Below, one piece after another: positions 46,001 to 59,200 of a stretch of 64,000 nt of DNA. Position numbers and translations under genes: made by a program. Source of the DNA: Perkinsus chesapeaki (taxonomy: Eukaryota > Perkinsozoa > Perkinsida > Perkinsidae); NCBI GenBank assembly GCA_013115145.1, contig JAAPAO010000019.1, forward strand, positions 62,001 to 126,000, read 5' to 3'. The notes under the pieces were generated by a model. The model was given only the letters and a program-made list of their open reading frames with translations, was not told the origin of the DNA and did no database searches. Position 1 is the first letter of the stretch; every line of letters begins with the position of its first letter.

Positions 46001-49000
46001 GAGAACGATCGATGCCATCAGATTAGAGCACTATGTTGGAACTGGGATGATACAAGATTGATCAGCGCTGGCATGGATGGTGCAGTGTAGGTGACTGGTG
46101 ACGTTTGCCTAGTGCTTTGTTACCCTGCCCTGATAGAAACGCCGTAGATCTCGTTTCCTGGTTGACGGTGGCCCAGGAATATCTTTCTTTCAGCTACGAA
46201 TACGATGTAATCAACAATGGTCAAAGGCTTTCCGATTGGGTCAATAAGAGCTCTATAGTTTCATCGGCAGCGGTATGGACCGACACTAGCGCAGCCACCA
46301 ACGGGGGGCCCTGCCAGAACTCCTTACCGGTCACCCGAGTGTGAGAATCATTAGTATTGTTGAACTTTATTACTCGACAGATTTGCTGTGGGAAATGTTA
46401 GCAGTATTCGGGAAGTTTATTTATCCCAAGTCCAGAGCTCCATAGAAGACGCACCTGAACCCCGTAGCAGCAGTCGAAGGCCGGTCCACTTCGGCCAGAT
46501 CTGCCTTGGAAACAGTGAGGATTGGCTCTAGTGTCCATGACTTTGGAAATCCTTAGTAGGTACAAAAACTCTATTCGTGAGCACATCTTCACCTGATTTC
46601 AGTGGTGAGTCACCACACGTCCTGAATATCTACATCTTTTATCTCAGAAGTGTTGGGTGGCAGTGTCAGATGTTATAAGTTCCCCTTCATTACAGCTAAT
46701 GAGAATGACGATAAGCCCTCTAGAAGCAAAGTCACCGCGGTGTAGGTAGAGGCCCGCGTTGTTGAGGAAGCTGTCCTTCAGATTCTCGGAGCACTCTTGC
46801 CATTTTGGGGAAGTCACCAGAATGCGTGTATCAGCCGACGAAAAGTGAGTTACTCATTAGTTCTGCCTTGGACCACACTGCGTACGTCTCTGCTTCCACG
46901 CTGCTATCAAAACATTCTATCGAGTTTTGTATTATAGCGATCTAGAGCCCCAAGGCTAGGGATCCTCCTTAAATATGATCCCACAGTATCAAAATATCTC
47001 GTTCGGCGGAATGATAATAGAAACGCCTATAGCATATCCGCTCATACCGGAACTCGCCCAGTACTGCTGGGAAAGTAGGGAGCGGTTAGTAACACTTTCG
47101 AGAATAACGATGGATCTTCACTGCCTCTGATAAGCACTACATTAATGCCCACATTTGGTATCATTTATAACTCTATTGAAGCACATTGCTGTTAGATTCA
47201 TCTTCGCTCAATTCTTAATTCAGATATCCGCCCTCTGGTGAGGGTTTTATAGTCTTCGTATCCAACCGAGTAAAATTATCTCGTGTCCAATTCTGTCAGA
47301 AGTATTATCGCAAAATTTAATTCCGAGTTACAGTAGCTAAGATTGCCATCAATATTCAGTTACCCTTCCATTGCACATCACATTCGTTTCTAGGTTACTC
47401 TTCACCTGCGGCGAAGATGGTAGTGTGTATGTATTCGAGATCCGGTAAGCTACACCTAAATTAGTTTCCGTATGACTTGCTATCTAGGAACAAGAACCCT
47501 CTCTTATCTATCAAACAAGGCAACAACAAAGGGAAAAGTGGTGGAACAGAAGAGATGCCGTGAGTACCTCTTGAAGGGTATCTCTTTCCTTCAGTTTTAG
47601 AATGCAAGCAACAGAACTCCGCGTGTCTACCTCGATTTTTGATAACACAATTCGATATTCGTCCTTCTCGACGTTTGCGATACCTGGTAGAGGCCCCGCT
47701 ACTTGGCTTCCCGACTATTCTCTGCTCTGTGCGGCGAGACCCTGAGCCCCGGCGCAGAGAAAGGGCTTTATTCGGCACATACGGGTGCACTTCCGATAGC
47801 CCCGATAAGTTCCGATATGCTCCTGATCTACTGAACTCCGTGTCAGTTTGCATATATCGTCAGATATTCCGAAGAAGTTTTGGTCACGAAGGCACTACTG
47901 GATGAGAGGCAGCAACAGTTGAAGGATCTTCGCCGTCAAGTAGAGGAGTTGGCCAATCAAACAGACTACCAGCTACGCCACAGGTAGGGGGAGTATTTCT
48001 AGCCGTTCAAATGGATTGGGAATCTTCGCAGAGACTCGTACCATGCTGAAAGAATGGCCGAGCTGGAGGATAAGTTCGCACAAGCTCTGCAGAGGCAGAA
48101 GGAGCGGTAAGAGAGAAGGAGCGTCGGAAGGCATTCTCATCTCAACGGCAACGTTGATAATCACTCGTCGGGTAAACGCATCTGCCATAGCTATTCAAGC
48201 TGTAGCCACTAGTTCATTAGTCATATTGAGAATGTCATCTGATAACGTTTATGGTAAATTGCCATTGGTGATACATGTGGACCATAAGACCAGAAGTTCT
48301 GGTCCAGATCGCACTCTGGCGTCCCTGGCCTTTGGCGTGGGGTGCCCAGTGCTCTCACTCGAGAATAGCCTCGTTCTGTTTTTGAATCATGCTTGCTCCT
48401 TCAGGTACTCTATTCTAAAAGAGGAGAAAAACGTTCTGCAGGGGGGTAAGTTGCTGTGAGGCAGAGAGGCGCGCAAAGTTTGGATGGCAGAGTATGAAGA
48501 GAAGCTCCGGGGAGTTTTGGAGGCGCAAAAAAGTGAAGCGCAGCAGGTTGAGACGAGCTATCAAGAAAAGATAGTTGCCAAAGTCACCAAGTTGGTCAGC
48601 TAGGGTTTCTGATAGTGTTTATGGCTCTATCGCTACGAGGTACCAGCAGCTGGCGTACAAGAGGCATGAGGATCATAGAAAATGGAAGGCGATGCATAAG
48701 GAGCTCTTGGATATGCACGAGAGAAAAGTCGCAGATTTAAGAGATCAGTAAGCGTGCGCTCGACTCGGTGGCTATAGCATCGCTGCCAATCGTTAACGAA
48801 CCCGGAGCGGTTTGGCGCACAATCAAAACTTGTTTGCTTTCTAGACTTAACCTCTTGAAGGAGCATATGTATCTGATTTCAATCTGCGGAGTATGAAAAT
48901 GAAATATCCATATGGCCCTTCCTGGCCTGTTCTGTGTTTCTTTGCTGTAGACGTGTAATTCATTCTATTAATGTGTTGTCCGAAAGTGTGAGTTTAATTT

Positions 49001-51469
49001 ATATTTCCGGGGGAGCATGCGTGAAATATGAAGTAGCTGGTTGATTTTGAAGATACCAGGATCATGAGGCTAGAGACCAGCAGCATAAGCAACAAGTCGA
49101 CGATGAAAGGGCGTTGGCCATGAAGGTATGTAGAATGGCAACTTGACAGTTTATGGGCTGATAAGGTTCATGGAGAGACGGTACGGCAGCTAGAGCAAGA
49201 TGCAGCTGGGGAAGTTCGAGATTTGAGGAAACAGTAAGGCTCATTCACTTTAAACGGTCGTTGGAATTGGGCGTCTCAATTTGATTTGGGTAGTACCGAA
49301 AAGCTGCCCATAGATACGAGCAGATGCTATCGTACGAGAGGGATGATAAAGTGAAACTAAGGGGAGAGGCGGGCATTCATAGAAAACACCATGAAGATCT
49401 AAAAAAGCAAATGATTAAGAAAGAAGAGGAGATTAGAGGTATATACATGAGAGCTGAAACATTTCGAAATTAACAGGGAACCTACTATTTGTTGGGCGCG
49501 CGCACACAATAATCCGGCACGCATGCACAAAGGTGGACCATAGTACGACCCCTGCTCTTTTCTAGTTCTAAACACGCCTCCGGACGTGGGAAACGGTTGC
49601 GCCTTATGTCTACCCGTTCAGTACTTCCCCTCTATTATTGACAGGCCCGGTTCATTGGTGTGAGCCGCGGCGTGTGACTGTTTATAGCCATTCCATCTGA
49701 TGGGATAGTTACTCTTTGCCTAGGCATCAGCCATAAGAAACGGTAATTAATGTAGCTTTGAAGATTTGATCTTCACTAAGGCAGAGGCAATCCAGCTTAA
49801 CTGACTTGGCCAATACCGAAGTTTCTAGCTATCAGTTGCCCGATTGCTAGAGAACGCCGCTCGATCAGGCCAACAAGAGGAGGCGGGCAGAAGGCAGGAC
49901 CGAATTGACGAGCTGATGGCCGCGCGGGAGAAGACGCTGAAAGATATTAAAGAGCAGGATAAAATGATAGGGGAGAAGGAGCATAAAATATACGACTTGA
50001 AGAAACAGAATCAAGAGCTGGAGAAGTTTAAATTTGTGATGACAGCCGCGCGCCGTGTGAGGTCGATCTGAATCTCCCAATGCAGATTCTGGATCATAAA
50101 ATAAAAGAGCTGAAAGAGCAAGTAGGACCGAAGGATCACGCCATTGCTGAGATGAAGAAGCAAATCTCTGACATGGATCACGATCTGGAGGAGTGCTCAT
50201 GATAGGAATACAGGACATCGCATTTATGCTTGGGCAGATACCACAAGCAGAATAAGCATCTTATGGAAGATATAAAACAGATGAGAATTCGGCAGAAGGA
50301 GCTTCAAGAGGAGGTCGTTCGTAATCGGCAGAAGCTATCAGACTTGCGGAGAGTGTCGGCAGCGTTCAAAACGGATCTGTATCACACTACTCAGCACATA
50401 CTGGTGAGCAAGGGTGGGTTTGGGTGCAGCTGGAGAAGGCTCGCTCATAGGAGCCAGTGAAGCTTCGCGAAAGCTTCACGGCTCTCGCAAAAAAGTATGC
50501 GGGAGTTAGCGGGGAGGATGAGGCACCAAAAGACGATGACAAGAAAGGAGAGGATGTGCCTGAATTGAGCGACGACATAATGAACGTAGGTATCCCATAT
50601 TGTCATGTTAGTTGTCCATAGTAGTTCTTACTTAGTACTTTTGTGATGCTAATATCTCACCGAATTACATTCAATATCTTGCTTTATGCTGTTTTTGTGT
50701 TTCTGTCACACCGTGTGTTTCATACTAAAGGTACCTTCTGTCAAGGGAGATTAGCAACTCTATAATAAAACCAGACCACAGATAGGAGCACTAAAACGTT
50801 CGTGTACGGACACTAGCACTGCGCACACCGTTATTTGTTATTTTTTGTGGGGCCTACTCCGACTTTCCTAGCCCCCCTGATTATTGTGACTGTCGCTGTA
50901 TTTGCATTATGTAGGAATACGAACGTCAAAGAGGCCACCTCGAGGCGAAAGTGAATAAGTTGAAACGTCGACTGGAGAGTGACGCTGCGGCTCGGAAGAA
51001 AGAAAACGCGAAGATTATGGGAGTAACATAGCGACCAGATCCGTTGCATATTTGTTGACCCTGTGGTGGCATCAGGAAAATATCGCTCTTCTGAGAGAAA
51101 TAGGCGAGCTACGTAAGAACTTACAAACATTAGAGCTTGAGAGGCAAGAGAAGAAGCTCGGTGTGTCTGGGCGCGGGGCATCGAGCACAAGAGGGAGACC
51201 GGCGGGTAGGCCTCGTGATTGCCGTTTTGTACTTGTCAACTTGTATGGGAATTCTTTGCTGCTTTATTCGGAATTCGATAATGGCAGGTTTGCAGAAGCA
51301 ATCTGAAGCTGCAAGAAAAGCAGCGAAGTACGCTAAAGAAATCGAGGAGAATAGGCAGACCATCGCTGAGCTTCGAGAGAAGATAAAACTAGTTCAAGAT
51401 GCCAAACATCATCAGGCGGAGCGAAGCGAGACAGGTTCTTTTACAGAGAATGACATGAAAGACCAATAG
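43003..51469 (+). CDS. CFAP57: CFAP57 (WDR65)-like axonemal protein: WD40 repeats then coiled coil
   Basis: Axonemal WD40/coiled-coil protein needed for inner-arm dynein placement. The gene covers about 8.5 kb with many short exons; the start is not fixed. WD40 part in order: KVCVTGRDYVAVYHIAEDG (43520), DTIICGTLTGKLLLFDEFG (43865), FMAAGDDGKIRMF (44420), IESIALSPSEDFLAAVTDCG (44850), ICPRRPIIATCGSDHT (45130), GCRECRFSNGGHLFAAANGN (45810), IFKTYTCERILSLKGHNN (45920), DDTRLISAGMDGAV (46045), GEVTRMRVSADEK (46810), LFTCGEDGSVYVFEIR (47400). Then coiled coils: KALLDERQQQLKDLRRQVEE (47890), AQALQRQKER, YEEKLRGVLEAQ, KIYDLKKQNQELEKFKFV (49990), ELKEQVGPKDHAIAEMKKQI, HKQNKHLMEDIKQMR (50240), AAFKTDLYHTTQHIL, YERQRGHLEAKVNKLKRRLE, ENIALLREIGELRKNLQTLE (51080), to DMKDQ, TAG at 51467-51469. 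The order matches animal CFAP57 throughout. Confidence 0.9.
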
Positions 51470-51775
51470 TGATTGTCGAGTGTTCCGGGTTCACGTAATT
51501 TGGGATGATCTCATGTGGTGTTGTTAATTGACGTACCCGTATTTGAAGGACGCTCGGATGCCAATAAATTCCAGTGGTGCCTCGTACACGTAGAATGCTT
51601 CTCATCACAAGCTGACGGCTAGCTTATGTGGCATGAGTTATGTCCCCTCCTGTTTCCATTCCTACTGTAGCGTATAATTATTTCGGAAATTCACGAATAG
51701 TGCGTCAGCTGCAGAGTATCGAAAGGTTTCAGTGGGTCCACTCGTAGCCGTCCAGGAAACCAGACGAGCCGACAC

Positions 51776-54700
51776 TTGCCGTTTTCTCTTTCGAGCTTTA
51801 CCAGGCGTGTTTTGAATGTTTTCGACACCAGCAGCGACAGGCTCGGCCGAGCATCACAGCAACGGAAACGTTCTCATCTCAGACTTCGGGTGACCATACG
51901 GTGCTCCCTGGTGCTCCCTATTGTGCACTCGTTTAGACCCTCCCCAATAACCCCTGGAGAAGGCTTTCATCCTGCTTTACGTGAACACGTATGCGCCCCC
52001 TCCAATGCGGATGATACTACAGTATTTGACACTGGACCTGATGATGGCGGAGATAGCCTTCGGGCATCCTCCTCTATTCTTACAACCAGCTTTCCAGGTG
52101 GAGATACTGCATCGGCTCTGGTGAGTTCTTCCGACACTTGCCCTCTCTTGAGCCGCAGGAGCTCGACCACGGTCTGGGGCCGTATGGTAGCTTGTTCTGA
52201 GGGAGCTTTTCCAGCGTTAAATTTACCAAGCTGTCTTTCAAGAGCCTCATTTCTGACCAGATTGCCGCTGAGGAGCTCAGCACTCTCCACAGCTTGGTGG
52301 CTAAGAAAGCGGCTGATGTGAGCGCCCGAGAGAGAAGCCTACTGCACAGGCAGAGTGCAATGGGGGCTGAGATAATGAAAGCACAGCAGATGATACAGGA
52401 GCTGGCAGCGCGCCTTATCCTGGATGCCCAAGGATTACTCAATTCAACCTCGGCGAAGCTCACAAAGCGGGTAAGGCCCGTGAAGCTTCCGTATCCTTTA
52501 ACCATTTTTTAACAGTTGGAGGGCCTTCTAGGGCGGGTGAGTAGCATGGTGAAAGAAGCTCGACTGTCGGCAGCGGATCGACGAGAGAGAGACTTGGCGA
52601 GCGCTGCGATGAAAGAGGAACTCAAGTCGTTGAAGTCGCGGATTGTGTCTTACAAATCGGCGTCCAACTCAGCCCGGGAGGAGTGCGACAGGCTTAAAAA
52701 GGCATTCGGAGAAATGTCGTCAGAAGGCGAGGTAACGGTACTGCCCTGCTCGGAGACATCTCTTGCTACAATTGCCCTCCCGCACTTCGTCCGCTTTATT
52801 CGGCATCGTGGATGTCGTGCAATCGAAACGGCGATTAAGTTATCAAGATGTTATCTTGTTATTAAGTACCACTACTGTAGTGGTCCTTGATAACAAGATA
52901 ACGTGTAGTGGCACTACCTACGTGATGATGTATCATCCTCACTAAGCTACATGAACATGCAAAACTGTGATGTATGTTGATATTCAGATGGCGCGTAATC
53001 AGGCATCGGCATCTCAACCCTCTCCACCACAATCGAGTGCTGTAGAAGTACAGGCTCTGAAGGCAAGAATAGCAACACTTAAAACTGCCGCGGGTGCCGC
53101 TAAGGATGAATGCCAGAGACTGAAGGGTCGTCTTGAGGAGGCCAAAGCGGTAGGTTGTTAGGTTGGGTGTCTGTACGGAATGTCGTGAAGCTTACGGTGA
53201 AAGTATCAATAGAGGCTAACAGCTTGTACTGATAGCACCACGTGCCTACTGTACATGGCAAGTTGTCATTGGTAACTATTCGAAGTGGCTGCCATACTGA
53301 GCCTCGATAGCATCGACTCGATAACTCAGATTTTTATATATTTCAATATCATATCTTTATATAATTTATTAATATATTTATATTAGAACCTGTATATTAT
53401 CAATTATTATAGATTATTATTTATATAATACTGCATGCACTAGTTAATAATATGTACTGTTAATATATAATATATAGCATGCAGTATCTAATATTATCAG
53501 TTATAAACACTTGTACTCGTTCGGGGCTGTCCAAGCTTTCCTAGCATTTTAGATGCATGCCCCCTCTGATAGTTTATTAGTCGACTCGACTGCTATATGT
53601 ACCCATTGTGGTGTCGCTCATTGGCACTGCTCCCTGAATTGAGTCCACTCATATATCATTAGGAAGCCGACAGGGCGAGCTCAACCCAGATGAAACTACG
53701 GAAAAAAGTCGCCGAACTGGAGGCTCAGAACAGAGCTGTAAGGGACGAGATTGTAGAGGTGGAGCATAGAGCAGCGGAGCATAGCCTAGCTGAGGTCCCG
53801 CACTTCAAGGGACCGCACTCTCGTCTACTTCATTAGCAGGTTGAGAGGCTCACCCGCCATTTGGATGGTCTGGAAAATGAAAATCAGCGACTCAGATTCT
53901 CTGTCGAGGAGCTTCAGCGGAGGCACGATGAGGTGATTGTCAACCCTTAAAAAGTTGCCCGAGAAATACTACTGCTACTCCTACTATTACTGCTGCATTT
54001 GCGCTCGATCTATCAGCCCCTGATAACCGGTAGCTGATGAATGGTCAGTGACCATTGGTCACTGATGTGTGTGTGTGTGAGTTTATAGTCCAACGCCGAA
54101 AATTGGCTTAGTTAGACTATCCATTCCATGTGCAGCTTCAGAGCGAGAGTTTAATGCCTATACTGTCAGTGACCTATATTAGTCACTGATAATCAGTTCT
54201 AGAGCGACCTTTGTTCTTATCATCACAAAAGTGTAGTGCTCTCTCGAAAGGAAATGGTTATGCAACTGCATTTGTACTTATTGAATAATCACAAGACGTG
54301 GCGGGGATCTGAAAGGCTTCTCCTGTCAGGCTTCCCAGCAGCCGCCTCATATGGTATCTACGGCCACATCACCGGCAGCAGCTTCCAGGGACAAGCGAGA
54401 AGATTCCCCCCGATTGCTCCATGGAGTGTCTCTGTTCGAGGCATCCTTTGCCGAAGATTCAACAAGTAGCTGGCACGCTCGACTATATTCTTCACTCGTA
54501 TCATTATCTGGTCAGATTCGAGGGGCACAACATCACTTACTTTGCTAACTACGTCTTTGCCGCACTTCAATCACAACGCCGCAGCAGCAATCGGAGCGCT
54601 GATTGTTCTAACATCATCTGAGATGGATGCTGCCCTTCTATCGAAGGTCGCGTCTGTCATAAATCGAGCCATCACTTCACGCTTATGCCCTCGGAGAGGG

Positions 54701-55375
54701 TCAGAGGCAGACATGGAATATGGCCCGATGGAGCTGCACAGGCCTGTGTCTATAATCGAACGAGCAAAGCGCCGAATGTTACAGCAACGACTTGGTCCCT
54801 CTCTAAGTGTAACTCGGCAGCCATCTCGGACCACTTCAAGGGACGCCACTGTGGAGAGCCCAATCGATGTTCTACAGTATGCCACGGGGTCCCCTGATGC
54901 TCGGCGAGTTACACTAGCTGCCCTTAGCCATCTTAACATGCCTGAAGACGACAGCGCCAGGATGAGGCTCTTCACAGATGCAGGCCTTCAGGAGTTCATA
55001 GCGGCGGTCATGGCCGACCAGGTCGAGGATCCTGCCTGTCAGGCTGTGGCCGTCGCTCTGGGCACAAGATCAATCGTTAAGCGTGCAGAGGACAGGCTGA
55101 GTGCCCAATCCTCTATGAAAGCGGATGTATGGGGACTGCTGGTCCTACTGACCGTGAAATATGATATAACGGCATTGCAGAGCTCACTAACAGTGACCGA
55201 CAAGGTAGCTCGCAATCTAACCACGGAGATTCTGAGAACTCTTATCGAGTCGTCGGTGACAAGTGATTTCTCCAGGAGAATATTAAGCGGAATTCTGAAC
55301 GTTGATGCTACTTTATTGCAGCCACTAAGGAGTTCTATAATGGACCTCCTTGCTGTAGTGGATACGACGGAATAA
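51776..55375 (+). CDS. Coiled-coil protein with helical C-terminal domain, unassigned
   Basis: No family recognised; exons may belong to one or two genes. A Ser/Thr-rich frame (to 52118) is joined by a 38-nt intron to ELDHGLGPYG, then coiled coils follow: SLISDQIAAEELSTLHSLVA...KAQQMIQELAARL (to 52469), a 45-nt intron, LEGLLGRVSSMVKEARL...REECDRLKKAFGEM (52515-52731), EVQALKARIATLKTAAGAAK (to 53150), EADRASSTQMKLRKKVAELE, VERLTRHLDGLENENQRLRF...RRHDE (to about 53934). After an intron with palindromes, SQQPPHMVSTATSPAAASR (54340) and a long exon to TAA 55375 give a helical, ARM-like part (DARRVTLAALSHLNMPEDDSA, VWGLLVLLTVKYD). Start and the 54.2-54.6 kb joins are unresolved. It follows CFAP57 on the same strand and may also be cytoskeletal. 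Confidence 0.5.
52850..52902. repeat. 53-bp imperfect hairpin in an intron
   Basis: 26-bp arms (start GTTATCTTGTTAT, end ATAACAAGATAAC) with two mismatches around a single central base. It lies just after the donor-side of an intron in the coiled-coil gene. It resembles a tiny MITE or a cruciform. Confidence 0.75.
53330..53505. repeat. AT-rich block with an internal inverted repeat
   Basis: About 170 bp, over 80% A+T, made of TATA/ATTA words. Inside it ATACTGCATGC (about 53428) is matched by GCATGCAGTAT (about 53478). It is in an intron of the coiled-coil gene. Confidence 0.7.
54045..54065. repeat. 21-bp palindrome of the TCAGTGAC type
   Basis: TCAGTGACCA, T, TGGTCACTGA. A related looser copy lies at 54166-54190 (GTCAGTGACC ... 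GTCACTGAT), and a similar core at 58608-58629. Confidence 0.7.
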
Positions 55376-56204
55376 TCTGATGAAGGCACGCGGTTTCTGA
55401 AGCATCTGCTGTATTCAATCGGTCGAACCATTACTCATTGAACGGCTGTACGATTTGGTTGACGCATACTTCTACCTTTCACACTTCATACCATCATTTC
55501 TAATTATATCGCAATTGTGTTCGCTGGTGTAAGATTCAGTAAGCCCGGCCGCGGGATATAGCTATTCGAGACTCACACCCCCCATACGACAGAACTCCAG
55601 TCGCCGAATCTGTAGATGATATGGGGCTTTTGACACAGCTTGTATAGTGGCATAATAGAGCTACTGAATAGACTAGCATAGATCGCATAACCTTAAACAG
55701 GCAGAATCGTTGTGCTTCGCGATAAGATCGTCACTTACACAGAAAACTTGAGATTGGCATGATTGTTAGTCCAAGCATCGAGGTCTCGTATATATTGGAA
55801 GAGGCCGTAGGGTTCTTAAGCGTCTAACACACCGTGCGTTGAGATGTTTCTATTGATTACTTTGCTAAGGCTGAGTGAAGGCTTGCTCCAAGTCAAATTA
55901 AAATCATCAATCTCATATCCAGCAGTATTCCATCACAAAAGGGACTCCCTATCGAAAAGCACCGGTGCAAACCTACACTCCAGCTTGGTATAGTCATTCT
56001 TGGTTTTCTAGTCTTAGTGTGATAAAAAGAGAATTCGATTGGTGCTGCAATGTTGCACTATTAGACCCGCTCGATCATAGACTAAAGATTTCAAACAAGA
56101 ATCAGCCACGACGCGTTGCGGTTTTCTCGAAGCAACAAGTTTCCTTTTCCGATAGGTGATGCTGTTGCGTTGGGCAGTTATTACGTTGACAGTTTCGTTT
56201 GTAT
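55376..56204. other. No gene seen
   Basis: Intergenic stretch of about 830 nt between the coiled-coil gene and the sensor-like gene. Only short frames; nothing recognised. Confidence 0.5.
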
Positions 56205-59200
56205 ATGGCAGCACTTCGAAGGCTCTCTCAGGCATTTCAAGTTTTCAATCGTGCCGAGGGCACAGAGGTGAGTAGCAATCGAAGCGAACGATAAATCAAT
56301 ATTGCAATACGTGTAGGAAGCCCGCGACAGTAGAGGTGATGAGCGAGCCGGTAGAGCAGTGTTGGCAAGTAGACATTGAAAACATGTATAACAGGTGAAA
56401 AGAATATATCTCTGGACGAGACAACAGCAGCTGACGTGAAGATCCAAAGAGGAGGACGGAGGTTCTCGCAAGTTCAAGTTGCTAATCGACGAGCTGTAGG
56501 GTAGGCTCCAGAGGAGCTTCGAGAGTATGGGTGTCAGATAATGCCCACTGTCCGTTCCAGTGGTATAAGTGCGATGCTCAGTTCCAGCACGACAAGCGAT
56601 GGTAACAAAAATCTTAGGAGCCGGAATATACGGGGCTCAGTTGCAGCTGAGCTTGCGTAAGTGCGCCAGGAATATGGTTCGGAAGTATCCCTCAGGCAGA
56701 GAGTTGCTGCGGCACGCGTCGTTGCGGGGACAGAGGAGGATCGTCCGGCGTCGGGAGGCTTTGCTCGGCAATTCTTTAATGTACGATCGATTTACTTGTT
56801 CTTGAATTTCTTCACTTTTCAGCCAACTCAATCGAACTCCTTCAACATGAAGATGGTTCGGATTATTGGAACCGTATTGGTGAGTCATCGGCGAGAGTTC
56901 ATCCTATTATTATGAGTGTGAATTCATTTTGCCATTGTATTGCCAAGTGCTCTACCACTTGTAAGACAGGTACTTTGCATCATGACTGGCAGTGGACTCG
57001 TTATTTCGACCAATCTGCACTACACCGCCACAGCTGAAAGACAACGAGATATTTTCCTGCGGGATGGTCTTGCCCCGCGGATAACCGCCGAAATACAGGT
57101 ATGCCAGCACTAGGCGTATGGAGCTTCATTCCAACCTGCAATTGGTATATGCTAGAGGTCATGGTTAAACACACTACCCCTGTATCCTCGTTATGGTGGT
57201 TTATGCTCAGGCTTGGTTAGAAACAGCCATGCAAGTGCGGGATGCTATCCATTGGAGTATATTAAAACAAATATATACCGAAGAGTTCGACTACGGTGCG
57301 CGAATGGGAAAGAAAGTGGAATCCTCCCCTAGTGGGCTTTAAGACGTGACACTTGTTCGTGGCTGCAATAAGCCGACCAGAAGTGTCAACCGTAGCTGGC
57401 GATATGGCGATTCTACCGTTATGCTTGAGCATTGAACTTAACAAATACACCCCTCCGCATGAATTTCGCTCATGTCCCTTCTGTTCATGCGAATTTTGTA
57501 GTCTCTGTTGTAGAGGGCTATGGCAATACTCAGCTCAGAATAACCCCGAAGTTTGAGATGTAAACCCTCGTTGGTGATTGTGAACTAGGAAAGCCCCCTT
57601 TAACTTCTCCACACATTATTTGTATGATTTTGGCTACCTACTTCTCATAGGGAGCTGCTCTTAAGTGTATGAATACAGCACGGCGGGGTTAACCATGTCC
57701 AGCGGCAATTTTTATGAGTCTCTGGGAAAGGCGTTCGGGGGCGATAAGTTAGTCTTAGGTATGATCCGGAGGCTCGTTGAACCGTTCTTCGGCCGCGTGG
57801 AGGGCCTCATGTCCATCGAGCTTGCTTTCTCGAACTCTCCTCATATAGTATCAGTAACTATTTCGCAAGGATCATGCATGTCCATGCGTGGACAGGTTAG
57901 AGCGATCGAAGGAGCGGATGGAAAGACGAAAGATATTCTGCTGCAAAGCGATGCACCTTCTTGCTTCTCGATCGGCTCCCTGGGATGTCTACAACGCAGC
58001 GAAGCTTTCGATGCTCACTCAACTGCCTGGTATGAAATAGGTAACCCGACCTCCTCTTTGCTGATGCACCATTAGAGCAGCCAGGGTCTTCGCTTAATGA
58101 GTCTGATGTGCTCTCGAGCTCCGTTGAAGCTGCCACACTATGGGCAGGGCCCACAATTCGACCGGATAACGAAAATCAATTTCTGATTCCCGTATACACA
58201 GTGAGTGTTGCTTGGAACTTGAATGCTTTTTCGAGTTTCTCGTGAGTAGATGATATGGAAGAGCACATTCCCGGGTGTTGTGGGCGAACCCTTCTTGGTG
58301 GGTAGAGCCACTATCGACGTACGAGACTTGTCCACCTTGCTCCTCGACAAGACGCTCGTCGAAGGTGGCATTGACCGGGTGTATCTTACTACAAGGGAAG
58401 GGACCGTAGTGGCGGCAAGGCAGTCATTGTCGTCCTATGTGAGCTTCAGTGATGAAGATAGAACCATTGGGCTGAAGCGCGTATGGGAGGTGAGTGGGTT
58501 TACTTGGATTTCTTGCTCCAATTATGTAGCTGTATGCTTGGCTAAATTACGTGGTGACACTTCACGCACCGAGTGCCCGTGTACCAGCGGGCCTCCAGTC
58601 ATTAGTATGACTGTCACTAGTGACAGTCATTAGTGACCTCCACTGCAGGTATCTTCCCACCTAAAGCAGCTCACCGAGTACGACTACTCGGATGTGTACC
58701 AGAGTGCGAACGACGGAGCTGCTGTGCCACAGCTTGTGACTCTGTCTAGTGGAGCCTGTGTTATCCATCCCTTCCCATCTACTTCGAGTACAGGGATTGC
58801 CTTCGCTCTGGTCGCCTTTTCGGAGGTCGATCCATTCGTTGATCCTACCATGGCAGGCTTGCTAGTCTCGTGTGTGGTAAGTAACAACATGTCAAGATCT
58901 TCTTGGTTCGCCTTACCCCTTGCTCACTTCTTGCTCCTATTGGCACTCCTCAGATTTCTTCCCTCGTACCGTATGGTTTGACCTTAGCGTTGACAGTAAT
59001 TCTTGTTCTTCGTCAAAGAGCAATCGATCGTCGTGCGGATCAAAGGTATAACATTCATGGCGAGCGCAGGAACTTATGTTTTCCAGACGGCGGGAAGTAA
59101 TCGAAGCACATATCGCATTAGCGGCAGTCAAGTCACGAACCCGGCCAGGACATTCAATGTTGTCATAGCATATAATTTCATAAGTGTTATTTTCCTTGCT

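Noticed and set aside
51967-52290. Minus-strand frame with charged, helix-like composition
   Set aside because: Antisense to plus-strand coiled-coil exons that have good splice sites; such repeats often leave open antisense frames.
56159-56280. Signal-peptide ORF MLLRWAVITLTVSFVYGS
   Set aside because: It does not join the next exon in frame; the overlapping frame starting at 56205 splices cleanly into four following exons.
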